NCBI GenBank assembly: GCA_030427905.1 | Contig: JAUICL010000006.1 | Location: 1-64,000 of the forward strand | DNA from: Bacteroidia bacterium | GTDB taxonomy: Bacteria; Bacteroidota; Bacteroidia; Flavobacteriales_D; Cryomorphaceae | DNA length: 64,000 nucleotides | Direction: 5' to 3' | Part shown: piece after piece, positions 26,032 to 34,829 of the stretch | How positions within the stretch are numbered: the stretch's first letter is position 1 | Layout: each line of letters opens with the position of its first letter | Program-made: the position numbers and the translations under genes | Notes under the pieces: model-generated | What the model was told of the DNA's origin: nothing | The model's input: only the letters and a program-made list of their open reading frames with translations | Database searches by the model: none

Positions 26032-28797
26032 ATGAATAAACTTGCTCTTTCTCTCCTCATATTCTTGTGGGGTAGCTCTCTTTTTTCGCAAAACTTAAAC
26101 CAAGATTGGGCCACTACCATTTCCAACGAAGTAGGTGGTTCTTATACAGAATTTAATCTAGCCATTCCCGAGACCGATGGTACCATTGTAGCGGGAAAGT
26201 CGTCGTCGCCGCTCGGATACGATATGTATCTGGCTAAGTACGGTCAGGCAGGCCAGCTCGAATGGGAGCGGTTTATCGATACGCCAAACAATAGCGAGAT
26301 CACCCATGTAGAGTCCGATAGCGACGGGAATTACTACATCGTTGGGTTCGAGATTCAATTCGCTTTTTTTTCTCGGAGAATACATCTGGCTAAAGTCAAT
26401 TCGGAAGGTGAAGTGCAATGGCATACTTCATACGAAGGGCCACAGGGCATTAGAGGATGGGCCAATGATTTGGTCTTGAGCGAAAATGCCCTCCACATAT
26501 GCGGTATCGAGGATCAGCCCGACGGTTTTGATTCGGGGTTTGTGGCTCAGTTTACGCTGGAAGGTGAGCTTGAATGGGACCATGATCTATACCCAGGACT
26601 GGGCAACGATCTCACAGCACTGACTGTCACGCCCAATGGCAATGTGACGGCCGTGGGATATGCCGACGCCGATTATTCGCTCTATGCTATTCAATATGAT
26701 TCGGAAGGGAATACGAATTGGGTATTTCCCGATGTGCTCGAAGGCGAAAATGAAATCAAGTTTACCGATATCGTGAGCGATTCCGACGGAAATCTCTACA
26801 CCCAAATCACTGAGGAAACTGGGTTTTTTGAGTTTTCGATTATCACCCAAAAGAGAGCCAATGACTTTACCCTGATCTGGGAAGAAGAGTTCAACAATGG
26901 GGAAGTTAACGAAGGAAAAACGCTTGAGTTGGGTAGCGATGGATCGGTGTACTCCTTTTTGGAAGAAGAAACGGGCAGCGATTACTACGCCCGTGTTATC
27001 AAGTACAGTAATTCGGGTGAAGAGTTATTTAGCTTGAATGACGAGATCGGCAACGGAACGCATTTCGACAAGGGGGTAATTGATGAGAACGATCAGATTT
27101 TTCTAGGAATGGAGTCTATCGACTTTTATGGTGTGAGCACTTATACATCGAGTGGTACTTATATTCAGTCTACCGTGTACGACCAGTCCGAAATAGACTT
27201 TTTAATTGATATTGCTGCTGGAAATGGTGTTGTGGTTGGCGTGGGAAGAACATCTCTTGGAGAGCAGTCGGCTTTGTTTAATTTGACCACAAGCGATCTG
27301 GAAGAGAACTACTTTGTGACTTCCAGCGGAACGCCTCTGTCTGATGCCATCCCGGCTAAGGTGGTAGCCCAGGGGGCAAGTGTTTGGTTGGCTACCCAAG
27401 GAGACGCGGGTCCTTCAGGTAGTTTCATAATCAGCAAACTCGACAATGCTGGAAACGTGCTTTGGGAATCTGATGTGAGTCATGAAGCAATTTCACCCAT
27501 TTTCAAGGCTCTTGCTCCCGATGCCAATGGAAACATTGTAGGACTCTATCAGAGCAATCAAACTTTTACAACTGGGTACTACGGTGTTATAAAGTATGAT
27601 GCGGATGGGAATGAAGTGTTTAGTCACTACGTGGACGATAGCCAAGGCTACACAGTGGCAGGCTTGGCCACAGACGATGCTGGAAACATCTTCGTGTCAG
27701 GTTTTGATGGCGACAGCGGTCTAATGTTCTTGGAGCGCTATGATCCCGATGGAAACCTAGACTGGCAGGTAACGCATTTGAGTCCATCGCCCACACCTTA
27801 CTCCATCCCATTCGAGATGCGCTATACTGCGCAGGGTAAATTAGTCATAGTAGCATCGTATAGAGAAGCCGATAATGACAGCGATTTGCACTTGTTTCAA
27901 TACACCACGGATGGAAGTTTAGAATGGCACGAAGATGTGGTAAGCGCCGGTGGGAATTTTCCATATCTCAGTGGGCTCGATATTGATGGAGAAGGCAATA
28001 TTTATGTTTTTGGGACTTCTGGTTTGGGATATGTAGCAGCTACTTTCAATAGTTCGGGAGATGCCGAATGGGTGCATACGGGTAGCACGGGTGTGAGTCA
28101 GGCTCCGCGAAGTATGACCAGAGATAGTGATGGCAATTTCTTCTTGGCGTTTTCATCGGGTGCGGGTGCTATTTTTATGAAGCTAGACTCCGATGGCAAC
28201 TTGGTTGATGAGACCACCGTGACTCCTACAGTCAATACGTACGTGTTTCCGAGGTTTGGTGGGTTTGTTAATGATCAAGTCGTTTTTCTAGGGTCTCGGT
28301 TTGATTCTCAATATGGTGAAGTAGGTTATCAGATTGTTTTTGATACCAATTTAGAATTACAGGAGGTAACTGAAAGTCCATCTGAAACGGCGCGAATGGA
28401 GACTGCAACCTTAAGCGATGACGGCCATTTCTACGCAGCATATCTCAGTGGCGCTGTTGAAATAGCCAAGGGCGCACGAACTTCGATTGTAAAAAGGTTT
28501 TCTGTAGAGCCCCTGGGATTGTTTGATCCTCCATCATCGCCCGGCCGAATGACCGTATATCCAAATCCTACTTCTGGCGAATTCCAATTCATGCTCACGC
28601 TCGATAACCCCGATCGGTTCGAAGTGCTCATCCGTGATATTCGCGGGCAAGTAGTACACCAGCTAGCAGCCCAGCCGTACACGGAGCCTGAGCAGATTCA
28701 AAGCATCCGTATCCCGAGTCACTTGGCTCGCGGCGTATACCTAGTTGAAGTCCAAACTTCAGATGCTCGATTGGTAGCGCCGGTGGTTTTGGAGTAG
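26032..28797 (+). CDS. Secreted beta-propeller-type protein with T9SS sorting domain
   Basis: 921 residues: a signal peptide (MNKLALSLLIFLWGSSLFS), then many ~45-50-residue repeats with a DSDGNYYIVGF or DDAGNIFVSGF core followed by an AKYG...GxxEW strand, i.e. SBBP-like propeller blades filling about residues 30-820. The C-terminal ~80 residues are a T9SS type A domain (VYPNPTSGEFQFML, RGVYLVEVQTSDARL). Likely a cell-surface or released binding protein; no enzymatic motif. Confidence 0.88.
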   Translation: MNKLALSLLIFLWGSSLFSQNLNQDWATTISNEVGGSYTEFNLAIPETDGTIVAGKSSSPLGYDMYLAKYGQAGQLEWERFIDTPNNSEITHVESDSDGNYYIVGFEIQFAFFSRRIHLAKVNSEGEVQWHTSYEGPQGIRGWANDLVLSENALHICGIEDQPDGFDSGFVAQFTLEGELEWDHDLYPGLGNDLTALTVTPNGNVTAVGYADADYSLYAIQYDSEGNTNWVFPDVLEGENEIKFTDIVSDSDGNLYTQITEETGFFEFSIITQKRANDFTLIWEEEFNNGEVNEGKTLELGSDGSVYSFLEEETGSDYYARVIKYSNSGEELFSLNDEIGNGTHFDKGVIDENDQIFLGMESIDFYGVSTYTSSGTYIQSTVYDQSEIDFLIDIAAGNGVVVGVGRTSLGEQSALFNLTTSDLEENYFVTSSGTPLSDAIPAKVVAQGASVWLATQGDAGPSGSFIISKLDNAGNVLWESDVSHEAISPIFKALAPDANGNIVGLYQSNQTFTTGYYGVIKYDADGNEVFSHYVDDSQGYTVAGLATDDAGNIFVSGFDGDSGLMFLERYDPDGNLDWQVTHLSPSPTPYSIPFEMRYTAQGKLVIVASYREADNDSDLHLFQYTTDGSLEWHEDVVSAGGNFPYLSGLDIDGEGNIYVFGTSGLGYVAATFNSSGDAEWVHTGSTGVSQAPRSMTRDSDGNFFLAFSSGAGAIFMKLDSDGNLVDETTVTPTVNTYVFPRFGGFVNDQVVFLGSRFDSQYGEVGYQIVFDTNLELQEVTESPSETARMETATLSDDGHFYAAYLSGAVEIAKGARTSIVKRFSVEPLGLFDPPSSPGRMTVYPNPTSGEFQFMLTLDNPDRFEVLIRDIRGQVVHQLAAQPYTEPEQIQSIRIPSHLARGVYLVEVQTSDARLVAPVVLE

Positions 28798-28934
28798 GGG
28801 CATTTCAAGTTTTCCCAGCTGTGCGGTTGGCTATCAAATGGCCTAAAGATCAATTTGAACAACTAAGCTCGTTAAACATTATATTGTGATTCTATCTTTA
28901 GAAGATCTCTTATTGTACAGAATTCCAAAAGCTT

Positions 28935-29921
28935 ATGAATCTCGTTAAAAAGTTTTGCTCAGGCTTAGTCTTTATTGCTTTGGCCATTTCCACCCACGCC
29001 CAAGAATCCAAACTTATAGTCGCACAAAAGTCCATCACGGACTGGCAATCGTACCCAGTATATCCGTATTTGACTGAAGAGCGAGAAGGGGAAAAGGTTT
29101 GGAAGGATGCCTACCACTATATGGATAGCATCGAGGTTTCGGGAATTACCTACATGAGTGATGGTCTTAAGGTGAAAGGCTTCGTAGTGAAGCCAAAAGC
29201 AGAGGGAACCTACCCGTGTATAATTTTCAATCGTGGTGGAAATCGGGACTTTAGCTCCCTTACAGTCGGAGCCGCAGCTGTTCTACTCGGGCGGCTGGCA
29301 AGAAACGGCTATGTAGTGATTGCTAGCCAGTACCGTGGTAATGCGGGGGGAGATGGTGTGGAAGAATTTGGCGGTGCCGATGTAAACGACGTGTTGATTC
29401 TACCTGATGTTCTGGAAGAAGTGGCAGGTGCCGATACTGAACGCATTGGAATGTATGGTTGGAGCAGAGGGGGAATGATGACCTACATCGCCCTGACCAA
29501 AACGGATAGAATCAAGGCTGCAGCTGTTGGGGGAGCCCTATCCGATCAGTTTTCTAGTATTGAAGATCGAGAGGAAATGGAAACCAGGGTTCTCGCCGAG
29601 CTGATTCCCGATTACGAAACCAATCGCGATAATGAATTGCGAAAGCGTTCGGCCGTGATGTGGGCGGATAAATTTCCAAAAGACGTTCCCCTTCTTATCA
29701 TGCACGGTAGTTCTGATTGGCGTGTAAAGCCAGATCAGAGTCTTCGTCTGGCTTTGGAACTTGATAAAAACCGTGTGCCTTACCGCCTGATCATGTTTGA
29801 AGGGAGCGATCACGGAATAAATGAGCATCGCGATGAGGTGAATGAGCAGGTGGTAGATTGGTTTGATCGATTCTTAAAGAACGACGAACCCCTACCTGAT
29901 ATGGAGTTTCATGGCAAGTAG
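28935..29921 (+). CDS. Secreted alpha/beta hydrolase, S9 or dienelactone-hydrolase type
   Basis: 328 residues with a signal peptide (MNLVKKFCSGLVFIALAISTHAQ). Alpha/beta hydrolase core: oxyanion-type NRGGNRDFS, the nucleophile elbow GWSRGGM (Ser about 179), acid Asp in MHGSSDWRVKPDQS and His in GSDHGINEH. This arrangement is that of prolyl-oligopeptidase-like or acetyl-xylan-esterase-like enzymes; without the S9 propeller, a peptidase role is uncertain. It stands between two secreted T9SS genes and may be involved in extracellular degradation. Confidence 0.87.
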   Translation: MNLVKKFCSGLVFIALAISTHAQESKLIVAQKSITDWQSYPVYPYLTEEREGEKVWKDAYHYMDSIEVSGITYMSDGLKVKGFVVKPKAEGTYPCIIFNRGGNRDFSSLTVGAAAVLLGRLARNGYVVIASQYRGNAGGDGVEEFGGADVNDVLILPDVLEEVAGADTERIGMYGWSRGGMMTYIALTKTDRIKAAAVGGALSDQFSSIEDREEMETRVLAELIPDYETNRDNELRKRSAVMWADKFPKDVPLLIMHGSSDWRVKPDQSLRLALELDKNRVPYRLIMFEGSDHGINEHRDEVNEQVVDWFDRFLKNDEPLPDMEFHGK

Positions 29922-29928
29922 TTTCTAA

Positions 29929-30546
29929 GCGACTTCAAGAGTATTTAATTCTTTTTACCTGTGGGTGGAGGGGCGTCTACATTCGGTTTGTTATAATTCT
30001 GAAAGTTCGCCTCTTCGCTATTACATCGCGCCCAATGCCAATTACAATTTGGGTGGTGATGTGAATTTCATAGCCTTCGATGGGTTATATACGGCGCGGT
30101 TTAAGCGGACTGCAGACACCAAAATAGCACTGTCAATCGATTATAATATTGACCCTGACGACCAAAGGACAAACGATTTGTTGGAAACCGAAAACTCTGC
30201 GGGATTCCCTGTACTAGGATACCACAATAAGGACTATCACATCTACCTGTGGGCTCTGCTAGATCAGATCGATGCGAAGTTGGTCGGTTGCAGCTCGTCT
30301 GTGGGCTTGGGCGAAAAGTCCAAATTGAAAGATGGGTTTCAAATCTACCCCAATCCAACAAATGGCGAATTTTCTATCATCTTCGAAAGTGACAAAGCTC
30401 CAAGCGCTGAGATTGTGATCTATGATATCACAGGCAGGCGAATGTCTGCGCATCAAGCGGCCCCACAAGTGGATGTTCGGATAGCCGTGCCCGGTGTTTA
30501 CTTCGTAGCTACGGAATATGGATCGAAGAAAGTTGTGATTCAATAA
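29929..30546 (+). pseudogene. 5'-truncated T9SS protein remnant
   Basis: The frame opens after a stop at 29926-29928 with no ATG; the first possible start is GTG 29965. It has no signal peptide, yet the C-terminal ~75 residues are a complete T9SS domain (QIYPNPTNGEFSIIF, GRRMSAHQAA, GVYFVATEYGSKKVV). A sorting domain is useless without Sec export, so this is most likely the tail of a decayed secreted gene. Its end overlaps by seven bases the end of the convergent gene at 30540. Confidence 0.6.
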
Positions 30547-31478
30547 GAAGGGGAAAACCGAATGATTACCGTACCAATTGGTTTTGTGCTTGCTATATAC
30601 CTGTATGCGTTCGCTAATTGCTGTTCGGTATACACTTGATTAATCACGGGTTTCACGATGCCCATTTCTGCCCACCGCTTCAGTGTTTGTAGGCTCTTTT
30701 GCCCTTCTCGCTGACTAAGTTTTTCTGGAGCAATGTATTTGCCTTTGTTCGATATGGCGTGCATAAACTTCACCTTGATCGAAGAAGATTCTCCAGACTG
30801 ATCTGCGTCGAAAAAATACTTATACGATTCGATGAGCAATTCGGCATTTGCAGAGCTCAAGCTGATCACCACATCGCTTCCTAGATTGTAGAATGGCTCT
30901 ACCTGATCGCCGCTACAAACACTTGTAACATGTGCACCAGCATTTTTAGCGAGTTGAATCAAGATTGCTCCAATGCTTCCATCGGCACCGTATATCAAAA
31001 CCCGATCTCCTGCCTCGATGGGGGCTCTGTTGATGAGCTGGATGGCCAAAATTCCACCATATGGCATGGCGGCGGATTCCGCAAAACTCAAATTATCAGG
31101 TTTAAGGGCTATGACGCAATTCTCAGTTAGGATGACGTATTCAGGGTAAGAGCCAGTTCGAGCGTCGTTGATAGACGCACTGCAAATGCCAAATACGCAA
31201 TCGCCTATTTCAAACCGAGATGACGATGGACCTTTGCTAACGACTTCGCCAGCCACCACCATCCCGGGAATTGGATTCTTTGGTTTGCTGAGGCCCAGTA
31301 GCTGTGCATAGAGCCGATGTGCCCACGTGGAACTCAGGTTTGGTTTGTTGTCAATTTGGGTGATCGCCGTGGCGTGGACTTTAATCAGTATTTCGTCACC
31401 ATCGGGTACTGGTATTGGCAAATTTTGATTGACGAGCCCTTCGATGTCACCATCTTTTGTGCACGCTAAGGTCTTCAT
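30540..31478 (-). CDS. MDR-family quinone/zinc-less alcohol dehydrogenase-like oxidoreductase
   Basis: 312 residues from ATG 31478 (MKTLACTKDG); a GTG eight codons earlier is less likely. The GroES-like domain (about 25-125) is followed by a Rossmann domain with dinucleotide motif GADGSIGAILIQLAKNAGA. The catalytic zinc Cys and structural zinc Cys cluster of classical alcohol dehydrogenases are absent, placing it with the quinone oxidoreductase branch (NADPH-dependent). Convergent with the T9SS remnant. A related MDR protein is encoded at 41357. Confidence 0.87.
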   Translation of the reverse strand: MKTLACTKDGDIEGLVNQNLPIPVPDGDEILIKVHATAITQIDNKPNLSSTWAHRLYAQLLGLSKPKNPIPGMVVAGEVVSKGPSSSRFEIGDCVFGICSASINDARTGSYPEYVILTENCVIALKPDNLSFAESAAMPYGGILAIQLINRAPIEAGDRVLIYGADGSIGAILIQLAKNAGAHVTSVCSGDQVEPFYNLGSDVVISLSSANAELLIESYKYFFDADQSGESSSIKVKFMHAISNKGKYIAPEKLSQREGQKSLQTLKRWAEMGIVKPVINQVYTEQQLANAYRYIASTKPIGTVIIRFSPSY

Positions 31479-31517
31479 TTTTCTATTGGGGTTCGTTCTC
31501 ACGATCTTTCCTTTCTA

Positions 31518-31546
31518 GAAAAAAAGGGAGCCGAAGCTCCCTTTTT
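31518..31546. terminator. Bidirectional terminator
   Basis: GGGAGC (31526-31531) and GCTCCC (31536-31541) arms have an A run on one side and a T run on the other. It serves the T9SS gene ending at 31567. Confidence 0.85.
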
Positions 31547-31566
31547 GTAACTCGTAGATTAAACCA

Positions 31567-34524
31567 TTAATCCTTGACTAGCTTATGAGATAGTTTGTTT
31601 CCATCTGTCATCGAAACTTCCATCAGATAAATGCCTTGGTTCAGCTCTCCGATTTCAATTCGATTGTTGTTTGGATTTACTTGCAATACAGCTTTTCCTG
31701 TGATGTCGTGGAAAGTGATCACATCGATTTTCTCAACTTCCACACCTTCTATCATGATATGACCTGATGCAGGGTTCGGAAAGATGTCGATGTTGGCAAG
31801 TGACACATCTTTCAAACCAATGGTGCTCCATACAAATTCATCTGTAATCTTGGTACATCCATCTGGATTTGTGACTTCGCAGTAGTAGGTACCGTCTGCC
31901 ATATCCGACTTGTAGAAGATCCATGGACTCGCCGCAGGAGTTTCTATTGGTTCACCATTAAAATACCATTGGTAGGTGTACGAGCCAAGCGTATTGGTGG
32001 AAGCCCAGATTAGATCCGTTTCTTCTACTAAGAAGGCTTCCATCATGGTGATGATTGGCCCAACACCAGTAGACATGCTGAAGTCAGGACATTCCTCCCG
32101 CCATACAGTCATCGTGTACATTCCAGGTTCAGTTACCCAAAGGGAGTCATCAGTAGCTCCTTCAACGGCCACGCCATTGTTGAACCACTGAAATCCGATA
32201 TAATTCCCTGGGAAGGCATTGTGAATTAGTACGGAGTCTCCTTCTTCGCAGAGTTCACCGTTTCCATAAGAAGTGATAGCTGGTGGAGAAAATACGTATG
32301 TATCGATCAATACTGGGTCGCTGTATCCCACACAGCCGTCTATTTCCACTTTGGCGGTGTACCAAGTTGCTCCTTGTGCAATCACATCAATTGGGGTGTT
32401 TCCGCTTTCTTCGATGTAATTACCTACTTCGTAATACGGGTTTCCACCATAAGCAGATGTGTACCATTCATAGTCTCCAGAGTCATCGTCTAAGCTCAAT
32501 TCAACATTCTCGCCTGTGCAATAAATATAGTTGGCAGCCGAATCCCAAGGAGTTACCTGCCAATTGTAGATTCCGTAGTCTGGGTCCACCACAATGTTGG
32601 GGTTTACCGTTGGTTTGATCATTACCGCATTGCTCTCTATTTTCAAGCCGTTGGGGCAGGAAATATGTCTGGCTTTAACCATGTAAGAGTTAAACTCAGT
32701 TACAGCTTGTGAAAAGTCGGTTCCTGAAGGGATCATAGGTACAAACTCACCTTCGTAGCCAGTACTTCCAATCACAATAGTCTCCTCAAACCACTGAATG
32801 TTTTGCCAGTCATTACCGCTGATGTTGAGTTCGGCAGTATCTCCCTCACAAAGGGTTTCTGAAGTTGCCCAAATGTAGAGCTCTCTGTCTAGGTATGATT
32901 CCACTTCAATGGTCGAAGATGAAACTTGGACTCCTGGACATTGCAATAGATCAGCTTTTACAAGGTAGACTCCGATATCTGGCGTGCCGTAGATTAGATC
33001 GGTAGCACCATCAATCATCGTTTCTACTCCGTCTTCTACAGCATACCATTGAAAGTTTTCGAAATCGCCTGCGGCCCAAGACGGAACCTGAAGTTCTGCG
33101 GTACTATCTGTGCAAAGGTATTGCTCATTGTAGTCAACAAAGTTTACAAATGGACTCAGATCGGCAGCGGCGCTGAGATACTGTGTGGTACTCGAAGTAC
33201 ATCCTTCAAAATTTGCTTCTACAGACACGCGAACTTGCTCGGTGAATGTCAAAGTAAGTGTCGTTCCTGATACATCTACAATGTCATCTTCGGTGTATGA
33301 AAAACCGGTGTGCACGTACCATGTGTAGTCATATCCCTCGTCGCTCAACACGATGTTGATTTCCTGATCAGGACAATAAGGCGATGTGGCATCTACAAAT
33401 AATTCTGGGGTGGCTACTTCATAGAAAGTTGCTGAGACTTCTTCAGAAGTCATGTTGATTTCTGGCCAGCCTATCGGTGAAACAACTACGGCGTAATCTC
33501 CCGCTTGGTAAGATTGACTGATCATAAAAACGGGTTGATCACCCCAAGCCGAAAACCCATTCTGGAGCCATCCATAAGATCCGTAAATATCGTTTACCAT
33601 TATCTCAATGGTCGATCCTTCGCATACATTTCCATAACTATTCGAATCTGCTGAGAGTGTTAAAATTGGCGTTTCAAAAAGGTCGGCTGAAGCGCTTCTG
33701 GCTTCAGTCGTCACAGTACACCCGTCTACTGTTCCTTCCACTGCGTAGAAAACGGTTTCGCTCGTCAATTGAACGGTCAAGTCCGACTCCGTTTCTCCAT
33801 CCATATTTGATAGGTTATCGGCTGATGGTCCTGAAAGCCACTGGTAAGTGTCGAACCCTCCGGTGGCCGCCATGGTGAGCTCAGTTTCGCCTTGTGTGTA
33901 GATTCCTGTCATGCTGATTTCGGCATTCACGAGCTGCACAAGGTTAGATGGAAGGGTTTCTCCATCTGCTACCACGTCGAGCCGGTAGATCCCAGCCTCG
34001 GTTGCGATGTACGTGCTTTCAGTGGCCCCTGCTATCGGCTCACCATCTTTGATCCATTGGTACGAATCGTACTCGCCTTCAACAGATAGAATTTCTTCAC
34101 CTGTACCATCGGGACAAATAATGCCGTCTTCTCCGGAAATAACCACTCCTGAAGCGATTGAGAAAGCATAGATGGGAGAGTAGGAGTAGCTTCCAAAGAA
34201 TTCCTGGTAGTACCCTGCCCAAACCCAAAGTGGCTCGTTGATGGTTACTTCAAAATTGTACGTTCCATCGCCATTGTCTACCGCATTGCTAGACTGAGTC
34301 CATGCTGGATCTGTTCCAAACGGTGGAAGCTCAGGCTCTTCCGTATGAGTGAAGATTACCGGAGCTTCTCCAAAGTAATCCCATTGAAAAGTCACGGCCG
34401 TTCCCGGTGCTACTTCGTATGGTTCAAATAGTCCTTCGGGACTGATAATCGTCAGGTCTTGTGAAAAACCTGTGGCTGAAATTAGAAGAGTGAAAACACT
34501 CAATACGTAAAGTCTAAGTCGCAT
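31567..34524 (-). CDS. Secreted multi-Ig-like T9SS protein
   Basis: 985 residues; signal peptide MRLRLYVLSVFTLLISATGFS. The body consists of about ten Ig-like/PKD-like units, each with a Cys near the start (for example CPDGTGEEIL, CEGSTIEIMV, CPDQEINIVL, CTDSTAELQV, CEGDTAELNI, CTGENVELSL, CEEGDSVLI) and a conserved YxWxxxG core. The last ~75 residues are a T9SS type A domain (IFPNPASGHIMI, QGIYLMEVSM). Likely a surface adhesion or matrix protein. Its promoter region (34525-34829) carries four CGTGAC half-sites. Confidence 0.9.
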   Translation of the reverse strand: MRLRLYVLSVFTLLISATGFSQDLTIISPEGLFEPYEVAPGTAVTFQWDYFGEAPVIFTHTEEPELPPFGTDPAWTQSSNAVDNGDGTYNFEVTINEPLWVWAGYYQEFFGSYSYSPIYAFSIASGVVISGEDGIICPDGTGEEILSVEGEYDSYQWIKDGEPIAGATESTYIATEAGIYRLDVVADGETLPSNLVQLVNAEISMTGIYTQGETELTMAATGGFDTYQWLSGPSADNLSNMDGETESDLTVQLTSETVFYAVEGTVDGCTVTTEARSASADLFETPILTLSADSNSYGNVCEGSTIEIMVNDIYGSYGWLQNGFSAWGDQPVFMISQSYQAGDYAVVVSPIGWPEINMTSEEVSATFYEVATPELFVDATSPYCPDQEINIVLSDEGYDYTWYVHTGFSYTEDDIVDVSGTTLTLTFTEQVRVSVEANFEGCTSSTTQYLSAAADLSPFVNFVDYNEQYLCTDSTAELQVPSWAAGDFENFQWYAVEDGVETMIDGATDLIYGTPDIGVYLVKADLLQCPGVQVSSSTIEVESYLDRELYIWATSETLCEGDTAELNISGNDWQNIQWFEETIVIGSTGYEGEFVPMIPSGTDFSQAVTEFNSYMVKARHISCPNGLKIESNAVMIKPTVNPNIVVDPDYGIYNWQVTPWDSAANYIYCTGENVELSLDDDSGDYEWYTSAYGGNPYYEVGNYIEESGNTPIDVIAQGATWYTAKVEIDGCVGYSDPVLIDTYVFSPPAITSYGNGELCEEGDSVLIHNAFPGNYIGFQWFNNGVAVEGATDDSLWVTEPGMYTMTVWREECPDFSMSTGVGPIITMMEAFLVEETDLIWASTNTLGSYTYQWYFNGEPIETPAASPWIFYKSDMADGTYYCEVTNPDGCTKITDEFVWSTIGLKDVSLANIDIFPNPASGHIMIEGVEVEKIDVITFHDITGKAVLQVNPNNNRIEIGELNQGIYLMEVSMTDGNKLSHKLVKD

Positions 34525-34591
34525 AGTTCAATTGCATTTTTTATTCGAAAGCAATGTTAGTTCCGAACATCGAAAATTGTCTCTAAAATGT

Positions 34592-34639
34592 CGTGACAAA
34601 CCGTGACTTCGCCTGAAAATTAGCGTGACAAAACGTGAC
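34592..34639 (-). promoter_or_regulatory. Four CGTGAC half-sites upstream of the Ig-like T9SS gene
   Basis: CGTGAC starts at 34592, 34602, 34624 and 34634 (plus-strand reading): two direct pairs with 10-bp spacing, the pairs 32 bp (about three helical turns) apart. They lie 68-115 bp upstream of the ATG at 34524, in the 305-bp gap holding no other gene. The arrangement suits cooperative binding of a dimeric regulator on one DNA face; the HTH protein next door (34830) is a candidate. Confidence 0.6.
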
Positions 34640-34829
34640 TATGCAAATTTTCTCTCATTTGAAACTTGAAAGCCGGAGTTTTGTATATGGCAGAAAAACA
34701 AGGGCTTTTAGTCGTTGTTGTGCCTGCATAGCTCAGTTCTTTTAAAGGTGCTGATTCGGTACGGAACTAAATTGACGTGACATTGAGCGTATCGAATGAG
34801 TGTCTAGAATGAGCTCACTTAAGTTTGAC

